NCBI GenBank assembly: GCA_013151365.1
Contig: JAADIK010000009.1
Span: 1-15,520, forward strand
From: Deltaproteobacteria bacterium
GTDB taxonomy: Bacteria > Desulfobacterota > Desulfobulbia > Desulfobulbales > Desulfobulbaceae
Reading direction: 5' to 3'
Length of the DNA: 15,520 nt
A program made the position numbers and the translations under genes. Within the stretch, counting starts at the first letter, position 1, and every line of letters starts with the position of its first letter. Shown here piece by piece: positions 14,709-15,520 of the stretch. The notes beneath the pieces were generated by a model. The model had not been told where the DNA came from. It saw nothing but the letters and a program-made list of their open reading frames with translations, and searched no databases.

Positions 14709-15410
14709 CTATTCCTTGATCCGGTAACCGATGCCGCGCACTGTTTCAATGATGTGCCCGACCTCGCCCAGTTTTTTCCTGAGTCCGAATATCTGGACAT
14801 CGACAGCCCTGGGGGTGATCAGGAAATCATAGCCGCGAATGCGATCAATGATCTGCTGGCGGGTAAAGACCCATCCTGCCCGTTCGACCAGGAGGAGCAG
14901 GATGGCAAACTCCGTGCTGGTCAACTGAATGGGCTTGTCGTGGACGAGGGCTTCGTATCGGCCCGGGTGGATTTGCAGGCCATGGAGCGTGATGGCCTCC
15001 GAACCCGGTTCCTGACTGCGGGAGCTTTGTTCGGCATGATGCCGCAGCGCAACCTGGACCCGGGCGATGAGGACTTTGGGGCTGAACGGTTTGGTGACAT
15101 AGTCGTCGGCACCGCTTTCCAGCCCGGCCACGATATCGTCCTCTTCGCTTTTGGCCGTCAACATAATAATGGGAATGGTGGCGGTCGATTCCCGTTGCCG
15201 GATGCAACGACACATCTCGAGTCCGTCTTTGCCCGGCAGCATCAGGTCAAGGATGATTCCGTCAAACTGTTCCTCGTCAAGCTTGGCAAGAGCCTCTTCG
15301 CCGCTGTCGGCACAGGTCGCGTTCAGGCCCGCCTTGATCAGGTTGTAGCTGACAAGCTGTTGAATGTCCGCGTCATCCTCTATTACAAGTATGTTGGGTT
15401 TGGTGGACAA
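14709..15410 (-). CDS. phoB: Phosphate regulon response regulator PhoB (OmpR family)
   Basis: The product is a 233-residue cytoplasmic response regulator. The receiver domain has the acidic pair Asp 12-Asp 13 in VIEDDAD, the phospho-acceptor Asp 55 in LDLMLPGKDG, Thr 85 in MLTAKSEED and Lys 107 in YVTKPFSP. The C-terminal winged helix has LTSTEFAILLLLVE, then TPRAVDVQIFGLRKKLG and a terminal ETVRGIGYRIKE. I chose the TTG at 15408-15410, which has GGAGG five bases upstream and gives the normal family length. An ATG at 15485 in the same frame would add 25 residues encoded partly by the repeat element, so I reject it. It forms an operon with phoR. Once phosphorylated it would bind Pho boxes; none is obvious in its own upstream region here. 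Confidence 0.92.
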   Translation of the reverse strand: MSTKPNILVIEDDADIQQLVSYNLIKAGLNATCADSGEEALAKLDEEQFDGIILDLMLPGKDGLEMCRCIRQRESTATIPIIMLTAKSEEDDIVAGLESGADDYVTKPFSPKVLIARVQVALRHHAEQSSRSQEPGSEAITLHGLQIHPGRYEALVHDKPIQLTSTEFAILLLLVERAGWVFTRQQIIDRIRGYDFLITPRAVDVQIFGLRKKLGEVGHIIETVRGIGYRIKE

Positions 15411-15447
15411 TTGCTCCTCCGGATAGTTTTGGTCTAAGGAAGAAATA

Positions 15448-15520
15448 CCTGAATCCGTGACGGCTTGAGGTGACACTCCATGCAATATATGGAATTTATA
15501 TACATTATTGCTGGATAAAA
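15448..15520 (-). repeat. Second, inverted copy of the MITE-like repeat arm (cut by the window edge)
   Basis: Starting with CCTGAATCCGTGA (15448-15460), this stretch matches the reverse complement of 2428-2500 with a handful of substitutions and one indel. Shared blocks include CGGCTTGAGGTGA, ACTCCATGCAATAT and CATTATTGCT. It lies 38 bases upstream of the phoB TTG and contains a spurious in-frame ATG. The other end, and so any target duplication, is outside the window. Any phoB promoter must lie within or beyond this repeat. Confidence 0.7.

Overview
The window looks like chromosomal DNA of a Desulfobacterota (sulfate-reducer type, Desulfobulbales-like) bacterium. I infer this from three things: a PilZ protein with an acyltransferase-like C-terminal half of a kind I associate with that group, a MetF protein fused to a cysteine-rich MetV-type domain as used in the methyl branch of the Wood-Ljungdahl pathway, and a sucrose synthase beside a bidomain sucrose-phosphate synthase. 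No rRNA, tRNA, CRISPR array or phage gene was seen, and the exact lineage cannot be fixed from sequence alone.

Layout, left to right. Positions 1-1554 (minus) carry a PilZ-family gene broken by one frameshift and running off the left edge. mobB follows (1627-2220, minus). A 219-bp MITE-like palindromic element (2282-2500) sits upstream of mobB, with 13-bp terminal inverted repeats and a 5-bp target duplication. A sucrose block follows: fructokinase (2790-3686, minus), sucrose synthase (3816-6215, plus, divergent from it) and sucrose-phosphate synthase/phosphatase (6335-8521, minus, convergent with sucrose synthase). The synthase/phosphatase gene is preceded by a 50-codon fragment of a thiol peroxidase gene (8518-8670) that has its own promoter and ribosome binding site and overlaps the next start codon as ATGA. 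Next come the MetF-MetV fusion (8868-10436, minus) and, divergent from it, an AmgK-like kinase that overlaps der (10489-12880, plus). Last is a phoB-phoR pair on the minus strand (12899-15410), convergent with der. A second, inverted, partial copy of the MITE-like repeat lies just upstream of phoB at the right edge.

How the genes work together: the bidomain enzyme makes sucrose from UDP-glucose and fructose 6-phosphate, sucrose synthase splits it back to NDP-glucose and fructose, and fructokinase returns fructose to fructose 6-phosphate. Together they form a closed sucrose store or osmolyte cycle. MetF-MetV feeds one-carbon metabolism, MobB serves molybdenum cofactor maturation, Der serves ribosome assembly, and PhoBR senses phosphate limitation. 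The most unusual points are the tpx fragment in front of the sucrose-phosphate synthase gene (possible promoter capture), the MITE between mobB and its likely promoter, and the broken PilZ gene.
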